Of a stretch of 64,000 bases of DNA, positions 1-18,970 are shown in pieces; positions within the stretch are counted from its first letter, which is position 1; each line of letters starts with the position of its first letter. Location: the NCBI GenBank assembly GCA_943735955.1, contig OX030961.1, forward strand, positions 7,017,920 through 7,081,919, given 5' to 3'. Source of the stretch: Piscicola geometra. Its lineage: Eukaryota > Annelida > Clitellata > Hirudinida > Piscicolidae. The notes under the pieces are model-generated. The model did not search any database. It was not told the DNA's origin and saw nothing but the letters and a program-made list of their open reading frames with translations. Made by a program: the position numbers and the translations under genes.

Positions 1-87
1 TAAAACAAAGTCATCTCATCAATTAATGTACGAAATAAAAAAGTATTGCGCGCTGAACAAACTAACAAATTTTTTTTATTTTCATAG

Positions 88-7193
<7,106 letters not shown>

Positions 7194-8088
7194 TTTTTTT
7201 ATTCTTTTTTTTTTTGTTATTTCAATGAAAACATAATTATTGGTTTTTTTGATTATTGTAATTTATTTATAAATATTATTTTCTATTATACTACTCATAT
7301 TACTTTTAGGCCATAACTCTTTCAATCCATATTCTTTTTGCTTCAGAAATTTTCCTCATGAAACTCAATCTCATACCTGATTCTTTATGAAAAAAAACGT
7401 TTGAATCTTCCTCATTCAAACCATTTCTACAAACAAGTTAATGTTTAATTCTTTTCCTCAGATCCTTTACAGAACCTCTCCACACGCCAACCCCTCTAAT
7501 GAGTTTTAGCCAAGAATGATTCTTGCATATCGCAAGCAAGCTAAGTGCCTTTATCAAAGTTCATTTTATGTTCTAAACTTTTGCAAATTATTGAATAGGA
7601 AATGGTGGACAAAAATTTAACCTAAGGGGGAGGCGTTTTTCATCCAATTTTCACTGCAAAACATGAAATGCATGCACGACATCCTTTTGAAAAAGATAAC
7701 TTGCTAATGAATTGATATTTTAAGCAATTCTTCTCGAAAGCTTTGGTCAACCTCAAATGCCACTTTACCATTTGTGAAATTTTTTACTTATTTTACAACC
7801 CTTCTACGTCTTTACATTCATTAACTTTTTTTATTCTTTTTTATTCGTTGGTTCATGAAATCAATATTTTCCGTTTCATTTATGGAGATAGTATAGTTGT
7901 TATCTTTATTATCTTTGTTACCATCTTTCTGGTCATTAATTGATTAAAAGTTTTGAGTGATATCAATTCGTTTAAATCTTTTTCTTTGTCAGTTGCAGTA
8001 GAATCAATCGCAACTTCTGCATTAGAAGTGAGCGTTACACCGGAAATAGACTTAAGACAAGTTGTTAGCACTGTATAAATAAAGCCAA

Positions 8089-8119
8089 GATGATGATGCG
8101 GATGAGGATGATGATGATG

Positions 8120-8178
<59 letters not shown>

Positions 8179-8181
8179 GGT
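8089..8181. repeat. (GAT)n microsatellite grading into (GGT)n
   Basis: Roughly 30 GAT triplets with GCG/GAG interruptions, followed by a pure GGT run at the 3' end. It lies just after a candidate polyadenylation hexamer of the calcium channel gene. Confidence 0.9.
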
Positions 8182-10679
8182 GTCGTGGTACAATTTGATG
8201 AAGATAATTTTGATAATGAAATCATTGTTTCACTTATATCTTTAAATTTAGTGATTTTGAAAGTTTAACAAGATGCCTCGAGGATGTGAAATAGTGCAAT
8301 AACTATAGGGAAAAAAAACAGCAAGTAAAGATTCGTTCAATAAGATTCATAATAACGCATGCAATAGTTTAAATAAGTCCCAATTATCTCTGGTACTCAC
8401 TGCCAAGAATATGTTAAGCTTTCACCTTTATGATTATCAATATCTTGATAGAATAAATGATATTAATACATCCATCATATTATTATATTTTAATAAAAAA
8501 TAAATTTTAATATAACAGTAAGGTTTATAATATCTTTAAAAATAATCAAATTAAAAAATTAATTTTAAATAAGAGTTTCTTTTATTAATTTAAAATAATC
8601 ATATTATAAATAATAATAATTTCCAAACTAGCACTTCATACAACTGCATACATGAGTTTTATACCACACGCAGGTATTAAAATGTGCAAACTTGCTCAAA
8701 TGTCTCGCGTCAACTATTTGTGCACGCCAGTCAACAATTCATTCAGAACTTTCAAGCTTCCTGGTTTATTAACTATGTTTTGAAAATTAAATACCATAAT
8801 TTCTTTATAAATATTTTTTTCTCAATTTTATATTATTTTATTTTTTCCCATCTCAATTGAAGTTGATGTTTTGAAGTTTTTTGCAGCCTATTATTTAATG
8901 ATAAATAGAAAATATCAACGCATTTAGAGGGCTTCTAGAGATGTCTTGTTTATACCAAAGCCGGTAGAAAAGTCTCAATCTTCAATCATACATTTAAATT
9001 GAATCTCAATTTTAAAAAAAAGCTGACTGAATCTACAAAATTAGATTTTTGTGTAAATGAATTTTAATATCGCTAATATTAAATACATGATTGAAAACTT
9101 ACATATTTAAATTTAGTTGTTTAATTACTTATAAGATTTATTACTATTAAACCTTGTGTTAAAACTTATTATTGAGCGAGCATACTCTAGCGATGACGGT
9201 AGAGATGTCAGCCACTTTGCTTGAAAACCTCCTAACTTAGTTGTTTGAGACGCCTTCAGTTTCGAGGATAGGTAATAAAGTGATATTTGATAGGATACTT
9301 TCAAAGCATTTATACATAGCATTATAATTATATTATTCTGCTACGAAACAATATTTATTCTCTCCACTATTCTTTTATGATGTGTATATTTTATTATATA
9401 ACATTTAAATTTGTAATTTTTCATATATTAATTAATTTATTCACTTCATTAGGTGCGTGCATGACTCTAAGTGTTAATTTAAATTTATAAATATAACTAA
9501 GGTAACAATTATCTTTAAAAAAATTTAATTAAGAAATGTATTAAATATACAAAGTAAAAATATGCAAAATAATTTTTGATATTGTACACACTTAACTAAA
9601 ACAACATTTTAAATACTTTTATTAATACAAACCTAATTTCAAAAGTTTTCACGCCACGGTGCTTTTATTGGAAATGCCTTCCTGAAGTTGATCGAGCGAC
9701 AACTGCTCGCTTTCGAGGTTTTCTTAACGTTTATAGCGGTTTTATATTTGTAAATATTCTGAAACCTCGTGGAGATCTCGTTAGCATGCACACTAATGAG
9801 TCTTAAGAACTGTTCAACTCGTCGTTGTAATTATGGTTTCTTCTATTTTATTTCATGATTCTCTTAATCGCCTTTTCTAAACCTCCCCATTTCTTTATTG
9901 TATAATTAAACTGCGAATGATTTAAAATTGTCATGAGCAAAAAATATCATGAAAGATCCTGGTTTTCTCTGCCCTGTCGTTCCATTTGTCTGCATTTTAG
10001 TGGTGTACATTAGTTTTATAACATATCCAAGCTATTATTACAATAATTTCAGATGATTACATTATAGCCAATCCACTCATTATTTATATTAATATTTATT
10101 ATATCTTATGAAATTAGTTTTAGATTTTATTAAATTATTGTGATCTCTTATTAAAGTAATTTCATATCTAAGGAATCTAATTACATTTTATTAAATTGTA
10201 TTCTCTTATTTAGCTACTATTTAATTCAATTCAATTTTATCTTATATTTTTTATATCAAATTATGACTACTAAATTATATATCTCAATCTAATTAATGTT
10301 GTAGCTTGAAAAAGATTTTATAAAGTCATTCATTGTCATCTGTAACTGTATAAAGAATTTCATACTTCAATTGCGGGGTTTTAAATCTCTCAAAATCTTT
10401 TCACTACAGTTTCCATTCTATTGGTTTCACTTTACTTGATATATGTTTTCAATAATAAAAATAATATCAAATCACGTTTTAAATTATCTGCTATACAAAA
10501 AAAAATTATTTTAATTTTATTTTTTCAAATTAAACAAATTATTTTAATTTTATTTTTTCTAAGAAATTTCAGACTTTTGAAAATTGTGAGCTATTATAAA
10601 ATTATCATTGAGTTTAAAAACACAAAAAACTATTTAAAAAAACGATGTGTACGTCGTGTGGAGTGACACCTCGGCGCAA

Positions 10680-10757
10680 AAAACCATGGTTTTCAGAACC
10701 ATTGTAACATGGCCTGCGTCTGTCAGGCAGTGAATAATACAGACCATAACAAAATAT
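10680..10757 (+). repeat. Dispersed repeat, copy 1
   Basis: This stretch matches, in inverted orientation, the stretch at 17993-18071. The core from CAGAACCATTGTAACATGGC through the segment ending ATACAGACCATA differs by about three substitutions over about 60 bases. The 5' edge is self-complementary (AAAACCATGGTTTT). The ends and family are unknown. Confidence 0.75.
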
Positions 10758-11809
10758 ATAGAAGGAACAATACTGTCTTTGGCATTCCCAAAGCAGGCGA
10801 AAGGAAATAAACATCTTCTAATAGAAAATAGTGAAGACTGGAAATTTTCAAAAATAATGCAATGGATATGGCGTAGCAAGATGCTTGAAATAACAATTGG
10901 TTTCAAAATGTTGTTTTCAGTAGCGAAACTTTCAAGATGCTGGCAGTGAGCTGTTAGGAGGCAGTTTGCAGTACTTCTCTTTACTGCAAAAAACACTGCG
11001 AGTATGAAAAAAATATTGAAAAAATGTAAAAAATGTTAGTGAGATGTAATACTGTGCAAAGATTTTATGAAATATTATTTTTAAATCAAAAGAATTCTTG
11101 TTTGTGCGTGTACAAACTGGTGTTGAAATTAATTTTATACTTCAAAACGCCAAGAAATAAACTATATTAAACGTTTTTCCGACTATTTATTTTTTTTATG
11201 ATTTCTTTTTTAAAGAATATTTATGGACACAAAAAGCCAAGTAGTAGTTTTTGATACAGCTTGAAACCAAAACAGCATTTCTAATTATTCCAAGAAACAG
11301 ATTTGTCAAACTATTGCATACAGCAGTACACTATATAACGATCACACGCACAGTCCCATATTTAAAAAATGAGATACAGAGATGTCTCAACAGGGAAGCT
11401 TGTAAAAGTCTTTGACTACATCTCTATGGAACTTATTTGTAATTTATAACGTGATTCATAATTAGGTAACGTTTTAAATGCGTTTTCTGAAGTTATTTAT
11501 TCTCTTCACCAAAATACATTTAATCTGTAGTTCTGTTCTAAATTGCTATAAATAAATGTTTGCCTAGTGGAAAAAGCGAAAGAAAAAGTGTTTTATGACC
11601 GATTCATAAATGGTTACTTATCTTGACTCGTCATCTCCAGGTTCTTTTTAAATTTTTAATGAAGCATTAAATTGAAGATTTTTAGGAATTTTTCGTAAAT
11701 AAAAAGTTAAAATATTTTCAAACGTTAGCAGAAATATGCTTTAAATGTAAAAAAATATTAACCCTTCTGTCTACTTTGCATCTTATCATATGAACATCTA
11801 AACATTTTT

Positions 11810-14800
11810 ATGCCTCAACCCCCATCCAACGCAGCCAAAAAGCAGTCAGAAGAAAGACAGAATGCTGACCCAAAAGACCGATTCCTTGAGTTGAAATGCT
11901 CTCTAGACGCTGTCTCAATCAATGTGGGAGGCGAAAAGCACCATGTGATGTGGTCAGTGTTGAAAAAGTACCCCAAGACGAGGCTTGGTCGGCTGCAGAC
12001 AGCGTCGAGACATGAAGAATTTAGAGAGTTGTGCGATGATTACGGGCTCACATCTATTTCAACCAGCAACGACTGTGATGGGCTTCATGGAGATGGAAAC
12101 GCTATTGCTATCAATCGGGCGTATAAAACTGGAATTAATAAACAATATGCTAAAAGATTGACCAGTTTAGAAGAATGTTCGATTGAGAGACAAAGCTATC
12201 AAGGGGCTAGCGAACATCACGACCACAACTCAGCCGACGACTGCGATGAAGCATCCAACATTCCCAGCACAAACAACCCAACCAACATTAACCCTGTCGA
12301 CAATGACGCAGACAACTTTTCTCTATACCCCTTCAACATTCTCCCAAGCCATAACCTACCGAGTCATATCACGAACAATTCCGAAAACTTCAGCGAATCC
12401 TTAAACAGCTCAAATAACGGGAATGGCGCCAATAAAATTAACAAGACCACTACTCGAGAAACACCAGAGTTTTTTTTTGACAGACATCCGAGAGCATTCA
12501 GCTCAATTCTTAACTTCTATCGCACTGGAAAGCTGCAATTTGTCAAAGAGGTGGGTAGCCGTCCAACTTTTAGTCGTTTCATTTTAAGTAAATTAATCTT
12601 CTTGTGGTTTTCAACGAAAAATTCATAAATATAATATGTACAATAAAAAACGTTGCACATTTCTATAACGCTATCATTGTTTGCAAAAAATAAAATAAAA
12701 TTTTTAATGAAAGTAACGTTGAGTTCTAGCATTACAGGAGCGTGTCAAAAATTTTAATTTTTTTGACTAAGTGCTTTTTAGACAATTTTATCGACCCCTC
12801 ATGTTTCTTTTTTATGCATCATTTTGTTCAGTCTTCAAAGCAAAAATAGCAAATCTGAATATTACCAGAATGCAGATCCAATTTAAAACTTATTATTTTT
12901 TTCTCATATTTGAAAAATGAAACTTTTATAGACTAATTCCATTGATTATAATTACTCGCATAGGACTGGCGAATTATCCATGAGCAAAAAAAAGTTCATT
13001 AAATTAATTATTAAATCTTAGTTTAAACCAAAGTATTGTAAAAATTCCCAAACAACATACCGAATTCAAAAGCTGTCACTAAGGTGTGTGTTTTGTCGTT
13101 CTACGACGACCTGGAGTATTGGGGAATGGATGAAAGCTACCTGGAATCGTGCTGCCAAACAGATTATCTAGCATGCAAAGATCAGGTGGAAAATAATATG
13201 GAATAAATATTTTCATGGCTGAAAATGGGTTGAATAATATTGTATGCATTTTTTGGAAACAAAAATCAGTTGTTTAAAAATTCTTTGAATTAAGCATTCA
13301 AATGTGGTTTTTTCCATTTATCTATCCATCCTCGTTTAGTCATTATAACTATATGAAATATTTCATATAAGTACAATATAGACTATATAATAGAGTAAAT
13401 ACTACCCTAACTCGATACATCACGTCTGCATGCATGCCTCAGGTGGAAGATGAGTTGAGGATGCAGGAGGAAAGCTTGATTCTGCCCAAGGTGGACATTT
13501 AGTTTTGAATTTGAAATATTTTTTGACTTTTAAAATAAGCTCATAAAGAACAATATAGAAACTTAATAATTTTTAGAAAATCAATGATGATTTTAAAATA
13601 CCACGAACAGTTGGAGGTTTTCGAAGGAAGTTTTGTCTTCTGGAGGCAAAAGCTCTGGGACTTGTTGGAGAAGCCTCAGACCTCGATGGCCGCGAGGGTG
13701 AGTGAGGTGGGGAATGAATGAGATGAAAGATTTTTAGATGAGTTAAGGTAATTGGTTGGTTACAATTTTTACGAATAGGTGTTTAAAAAATTTTAAGTAA
13801 TTTCGATTGAAATAAACGTTCTTTTAATTAATTTTTATTTCTAAAAGAATGGAGGTTAAAAAACTTAGTTTTTTCAAAGAATCAGTTTTATAGAACTGAC
13901 TTGATCTTTTTTTAAGAAAAAGGTTTGAAAATAAGTAAATGAGAGTACATTCAATTTTATTTCCATCTTGATCGGTCGAGAGAATAAGAGAGCGAAATAA
14001 AGAGAAACGTGAGCAGAAATTGGGAGGCAACAGACACGGGTTGCAGAGGGAGAGTATCGATTGGTGTCTCCAGCTGAAGCGAAAGAAAAATGTATTTTTT
14101 TAATTGATCATTTTTAATTGCTTCAGTTTTTTATATGATTTATAGTTGGGTATTGATGTTTCTGTGCCTTGAATTTAAGAAATATGGTTCTGAAAAACAA
14201 ACAAAAATCAATTTTTAACAGATGGTAAACTGCCGTTGTAGGAATGAAGAATACGTGATTGTTAGAATCACTTGCAACGGCAGATTAATGGTCAATGAGC
14301 GACTGTGCGAGACCAGAGACTCAGAAAAAAGAAAAACACACAGAAAATATATTTTTATTTACAACAATTATTTTGATCTTTAATTCTTCACTTTTAACTT
14401 CAAGCTCTAGTTTTTAACCTATGGTTTTCCCAATATATATGATCATTATTCAAATAATCGTTTAGAAAAATTATTATATATTTCATATATATATTTTATT
14501 AATCATTATTAACTTCCGTTTCTTTAAATGAAGCAAGCATATCTCCTAGGTAACAGGAAAAGTCAATAAACTGGGTGTACAGTTGGAGTCAATTTCTATG
14601 CACACCTAATATTTTTTCGAAATTGAGAAGCTCTCTTATTTCTTTTTTTGAAATTTAGAAAAATGTATTTAAAAACAATTGGGCTAAGAAAAGGCATTTT
14701 GAAAAGATGTTTAAGTAGAAAAAAATGAAATTAATTGCCAACAATTGTTAAACTGATTTTTAAAATATTAAACAAAGTCTAAGGGAAAGCCGGTTTGACC

Positions 14801-16486
14801 TTAATGGTTTTATGAAACTGTTTCCTGCAAGTCAGATAGTGTGCACATTTCATGCGTTGTATGCATGAAGTACGCAATTCTTGGAATTATAGAAACTGAA
14901 CGTCTTTTTACGTGAAGTTTCAAATATTTTAAAAGTATTTATGAATGTATTTATAAAGTTATTATATAACATACTATAACCAAAAAAGCTATCAAGAAAA
15001 CAGAATTAAGGCAAAGGCATGAATAAAAAATAATTTTTACATATTTTCATGAATCAAAAAAAATATGAAAAAAAAATAAATGCATAAATATCAGTAGTAA
15101 TTAACCAATGGTTAATCATCGAGCTTTTCATTTACTTCATGTCTTCGAATACTTTTCGCAATTATCTCTGTTTCATCTAAAACTTCGGACACAAAGTTGA
15201 TCAAAATTTTCATCTAATCTCCAAGTCTTCCAAATACACCATCAGCAATAATAATAAAAAATCTTATAATAACAACACCGTCCAAAGCACACAACTAATG
15301 ATCACTACCTCACGCAGGTTGTTGCAATAGTTTCAGTGTCCTTCATCGTCCTCTCGACCGTCTGCCTCACGCTCAACAGCCTCGCCTTCTTCCACGAGAA
15401 GGACGTTGATGGGCATCTGGTGGACAACGACGCCTTGGCGAAGATCGAAGCGGCCTGCATCGGCTGGTTCACTCTAGAGTACATTCTCAGACTTTGGGCT
15501 TGTCCTAGCAAGGTCATTCTTTTGAAAATGTTTTGAAATTTAATTTTTATTCACTTTTTAAATAGATTTAAAAACCGACAAAAAGATATTAGTCCTAATT
15601 TATTAATATGAACTGATAATGAAAAATAAATTAAATGCGTACTTGAGTTATATTTATCTGAAAATTAACAAAATATCAACCTCCATTTCAAAACTTTCAC
15701 GTCTAGCTGACCTTTTTCAAGAGCGTCATGAACGCCATCGATCTTTCCGCCATCCTGCCCTACTACGTCTCGTTGTCGCTCGTCGAGGAGGGAAAGCACC
15801 CGGAAGGCATGGACACGATACGACGGGTGGTGCAGTTGTTCAGGGTGCTCAGGGTCTTCCGCATCTTCAAGCTGGCCAGACACTCCACAGGCCTCCAGTC
15901 CCTTGGTTACACTCTGCACAGGAGTTACAAGGAGCTGGGATTATTAATGACGTTTTTAGCGATAGGAACACTGGTTTTTTCGAGTTTGGCTTATTTTGCA
16001 GAAAGAGAAGAAAACAGCGAAATGTTCACGAGCATACCGGCGAGCTTTTGGTGGGCAGCCATAACAATGACCACAGTCGGTTACGGAGACATGTATCCGA
16101 AAACTGCTCTGGGAAAACTAGTCGGAAGTGCCTGCTGCATATGTGGAGTCTTGGTGATCGCCCTGCCCATCCCCATCATCGTCAACAACTTCAGCGACTT
16201 TTACCAGGACCAGCTGAGAAAGGAGAAGGCGATAAAGCGACGAGATGCGCTGGAGAGGGCGCGAGAGACAGGCAGCATCGTTTCGTTGCAAAGGGACCAC
16301 TTTTCGCGCGATCCCTCTTGCATAGATGTGATGCTGGCTCAGGCAGCTTCAGACACGACCAAAGCAATTGCCCTTTTGGCCACCAAGAACCCCCAGGAAA
16401 GCCTCAAGACGCTGAGTGCAGACGCCTCCCGCAAAACGCCTCTTGTGGCCTCCAGACACGCCTCCAAGCGATGTATACACGTGTGA
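11810..16486 (+). CDS. Voltage-gated potassium channel, Kv2/Shab type
   Basis: Six-transmembrane delayed-rectifier potassium channel subunit of the plasma membrane. Six exons, 11810-12550, 13084-13185, 13443-13490, 13611-13697, 15318-15512 and 15707-16486, join in frame to 650 residues. The T1 tetramerisation domain begins at about residue 26 ([11 protein letters not shown]), is interrupted after CDDYGL (75-80), and resumes with [21 protein letters not shown] (220-240). The voltage sensor S4 is [20 protein letters not shown] (430-449), the selectivity filter is TTVGYGD (513-519), and S6 has the [13 protein letters not shown] hinge. The post-S6 helix [17 protein letters not shown] is typical of Kv2. 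The T1 insertion of about 138 N/S/T-rich residues is unusual, as is the short C-terminal tail, in which the long Kv2 clustering region is not apparent. The start is the first ATG preceding T1; an upstream non-coding exon cannot be excluded. Confidence 0.92.
14230..14283. repeat. Compound inverted repeat in Kv2 intron
   Basis: Outer arms CTGCCGTTG and CAACGGCAG enclose an inner pair GTGATT/AATCAC with a 5-nt loop. The outer stem extends to 13 pairs with one mismatch (TAAACTGCC against GGCAGATTA). Confidence 0.7.
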
Positions 16487-17033
16487 ATCGTGCTTTTAAA
16501 ATTGTTGTCTGTGTTTTGTGAATTTTTTGTCGAATTAAGTATAAACTTTAAAACAAACTGTTTTTCTAAAATTGCTTGACCTCTTTAATTAGACTTGAAA
16601 TAGATCGAATGTATCAGTCGCTTTGTAATAATTGCATGCTTTTTTTCGACTTTACACGATATCCAACGAGATGTGAGATTAATTTCAATATTTGACACTT
16701 GCCCTCTTTTTATGATTTTCGAACATTGGTTTTGCCCTGGATAATTCAGGCCATTCAGCAACGCTCAATCATTTTCACGTTCACCACAACCTTCTAATTT
16801 TTGCGTCATCTAATTATAATATTGTATAAAAAATTCAGAGCACTTCGATTTTTTATTTGATTGTTTTTAGAGTAGACATGAATAAGTGATAATGTTTAAT
16901 TGGTGGAACAATCCGTAATTGCATAAATTTGAAAAAGAATTTATAATTAAATACAATATTATAATTTTTAATATACTCATTTTCCTATTAAAACGTCAAT
17001 TAAACTACATAAGGCAGGAAATACTTACTAATA
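16487..17033. other. Convergent intergenic region, Kv2 / TRIT1 3' ends
   Basis: A 547-bp A+T-rich spacer between two convergent genes. On the minus strand an AATAAA hexamer (16852-16857) lies about 180 bases past the TRIT1 stop. Nothing else is recognised. Confidence 0.7.
16852..16857 (-). terminator. Candidate poly(A) signal of TRIT1
   Basis: AATAAA on the minus strand, downstream of the TRIT1 stop codon at 17034. The position is plausible, but the A+T-rich context makes chance occurrence likely. Confidence 0.35.
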
Positions 17034-18907
17034 TTATGAATCCTTGATAGTTTTATTGCATACAACTTCAACGTCACCAAAACCCCCGAAACTTTCACCC
17101 TTATCTCCAATTCCTCCTCGACTGTCATCACCCTCCTTTCGCTTCTTCACATTGAAAGAACTCTTGAGTTTCTGGAGCCTTTTTTTGTGCTTCCTGCTGC
17201 CTATGTGGACTGGTAGAAAACACATGTGTGTAACAATCATGCATCATTGAATAGACAAAGCTTCACCGTTTAGCCAGCAAAAATATTTAACTTTGAAACC
17301 TACTTGTCCATTCCTTCTGTTTGACAAACACCCTGCCACATTCGAGACACGTCCTATGCACTGTGGGGTTGTCAGGAACACTTCTATCAAGCTCCTTTGC
17401 TCTTGGCTTTTTGCCCTGCAGTGGTGAGTGAAAGAAGGCAAGGGTGTTGATGAAGGGTCGAAAGGTGATGGATGGCTGGTTGAATTTATTGCGAAAATTA
17501 AACCTACTACAGAACTACCAATCTGCTGGCCATGACGACCTACGTTGCCTCCTTTCTACCACTAAGTTACAATGCCTTACAACGCTTTTGTATGTGACTG
17601 TATTTTTTTTAAATACTTGATTCATAGCACGTTTTCCACGGTACTGTCAAAGAGCGAAAGTAATATATAAATAAAATTGGTCTCTACTGCTCTTTTTAAG
17701 AATTTTTCATACTTCAGAAACTGAAAAATAAACTAGAACCACCTGGAGGAAGTCTCCAACGATATCTGAAGCGGGTGTGTGCACATGCGCCAACCATTGG
17801 TCAGGGTGAGAGGAGTCAACGAGGTAGACCGGAGGAAGGCTGGTGCTACCGTGTTCTACGTTTGGTTGATTGGTCATTCTTTAGTATTTAATTATTAACA
17901 GAATTTATAAAATAAATTTGAAATAAAAATATTCTATTGAGTTAGATTTTCTCAATCCCTCAGTATTGACTTCATTCGCACTTATCAAACAGATATTTTT
18001 TATGGTCTGTATTATTCACAGCCTGAAAGACGCAGGCCATGCTACAATGGTTCTGAGAACCTTGATTTTCATTATTCCATTCAAATCCAATTGAACAATT
18101 AAACACCCTTGAGGAATCGGTTCCTGATCCACTTCACTTGCCGTTTGGAGTACTGTCTGGTCGCCACCTTCATCTCTTCGAGACCTGTGAGGCAGGTGCC
18201 CTTTGTGTTTTCGAAAATTCTATGAGAAGGCGATGAGAACAAGTTGAAGAATGCTCCCCATGAAAATATGATTGACTCAATAGACGACTGTCATTCTTAT
18301 AACAGCCTAAATAGGCAGTTTCAAAACGAAGAAAACCTTTTTCATAAAAAGTTGCAGCTTCTTTGGATTGTTTGTCGGCACAAGTGAGGTAGGCATGGAA
18401 TTCCTTGAAGCCGATGCTCTGGAGGAGGCCCTTGTTGAGACTGGAGTGTGGTGATGATGATGATGATGATTATGATGATGATGATGATGGTGATGACAAC
18501 GACGATGAAGACGACGACGACGATGATGATGATAATGAGACTGGTGTGTAGTCTTAGTGGTTTTGTGTGGTGAATGGGGTGTAGAATTTTATGCCTTTTT
18601 AGACCATTGTGTAGTGTAAAAAAAGTTTGGTCGCTTTGATTTAGTGTAAAAAAATGACTTAATGGCAAAAACCATCGATAATCCTTGAATAGAAACTTGA
18701 AAGATTTACAACTGCATGAAGGATAATAATGGAACCATCTGGCAACACAACCTGAGGGAAGGAGTGTTGTGGTAGAAGTCGAGAAGCTCCTGCAACAGCC
18801 CTCTCTGCACCATCTCATCCACCCTGGCATCCAAGCGCTTGTTCAGAACTTCAGGTTGTTTGATGATTTAAGTTTCCTTCAATACATTTGAAATATTTAT
18901 AAATATA

Positions 18908-18970
<63 letters not shown>

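Larger units (their letters stand above)
7194..11809. other. Intergenic region between Cav1 and Kv2
   Basis: About 4.6 kb of A+T-rich DNA without a supportable gene. It contains the 3' UTR of the calcium channel gene (candidate AATAAA at 8078-8083), a (GAT)n microsatellite, and one copy of a dispersed repeat near 10680. Short reading frames (for example 10421-10666) are A/T-driven and have no recognisable content. Confidence 0.7.

Noticed and set aside
10421..10666. 81-codon frame rich in I, L, K, N and F
   Set aside because: Typical chance frame of A+T-rich DNA; its end runs up to the dispersed repeat.
15619..16521. 300-codon plus-strand frame overlapping the last Kv2 exon
   Set aside because: It is a frame shadow of the conserved Kv2 exon; the pore and S6 are in the other frame.
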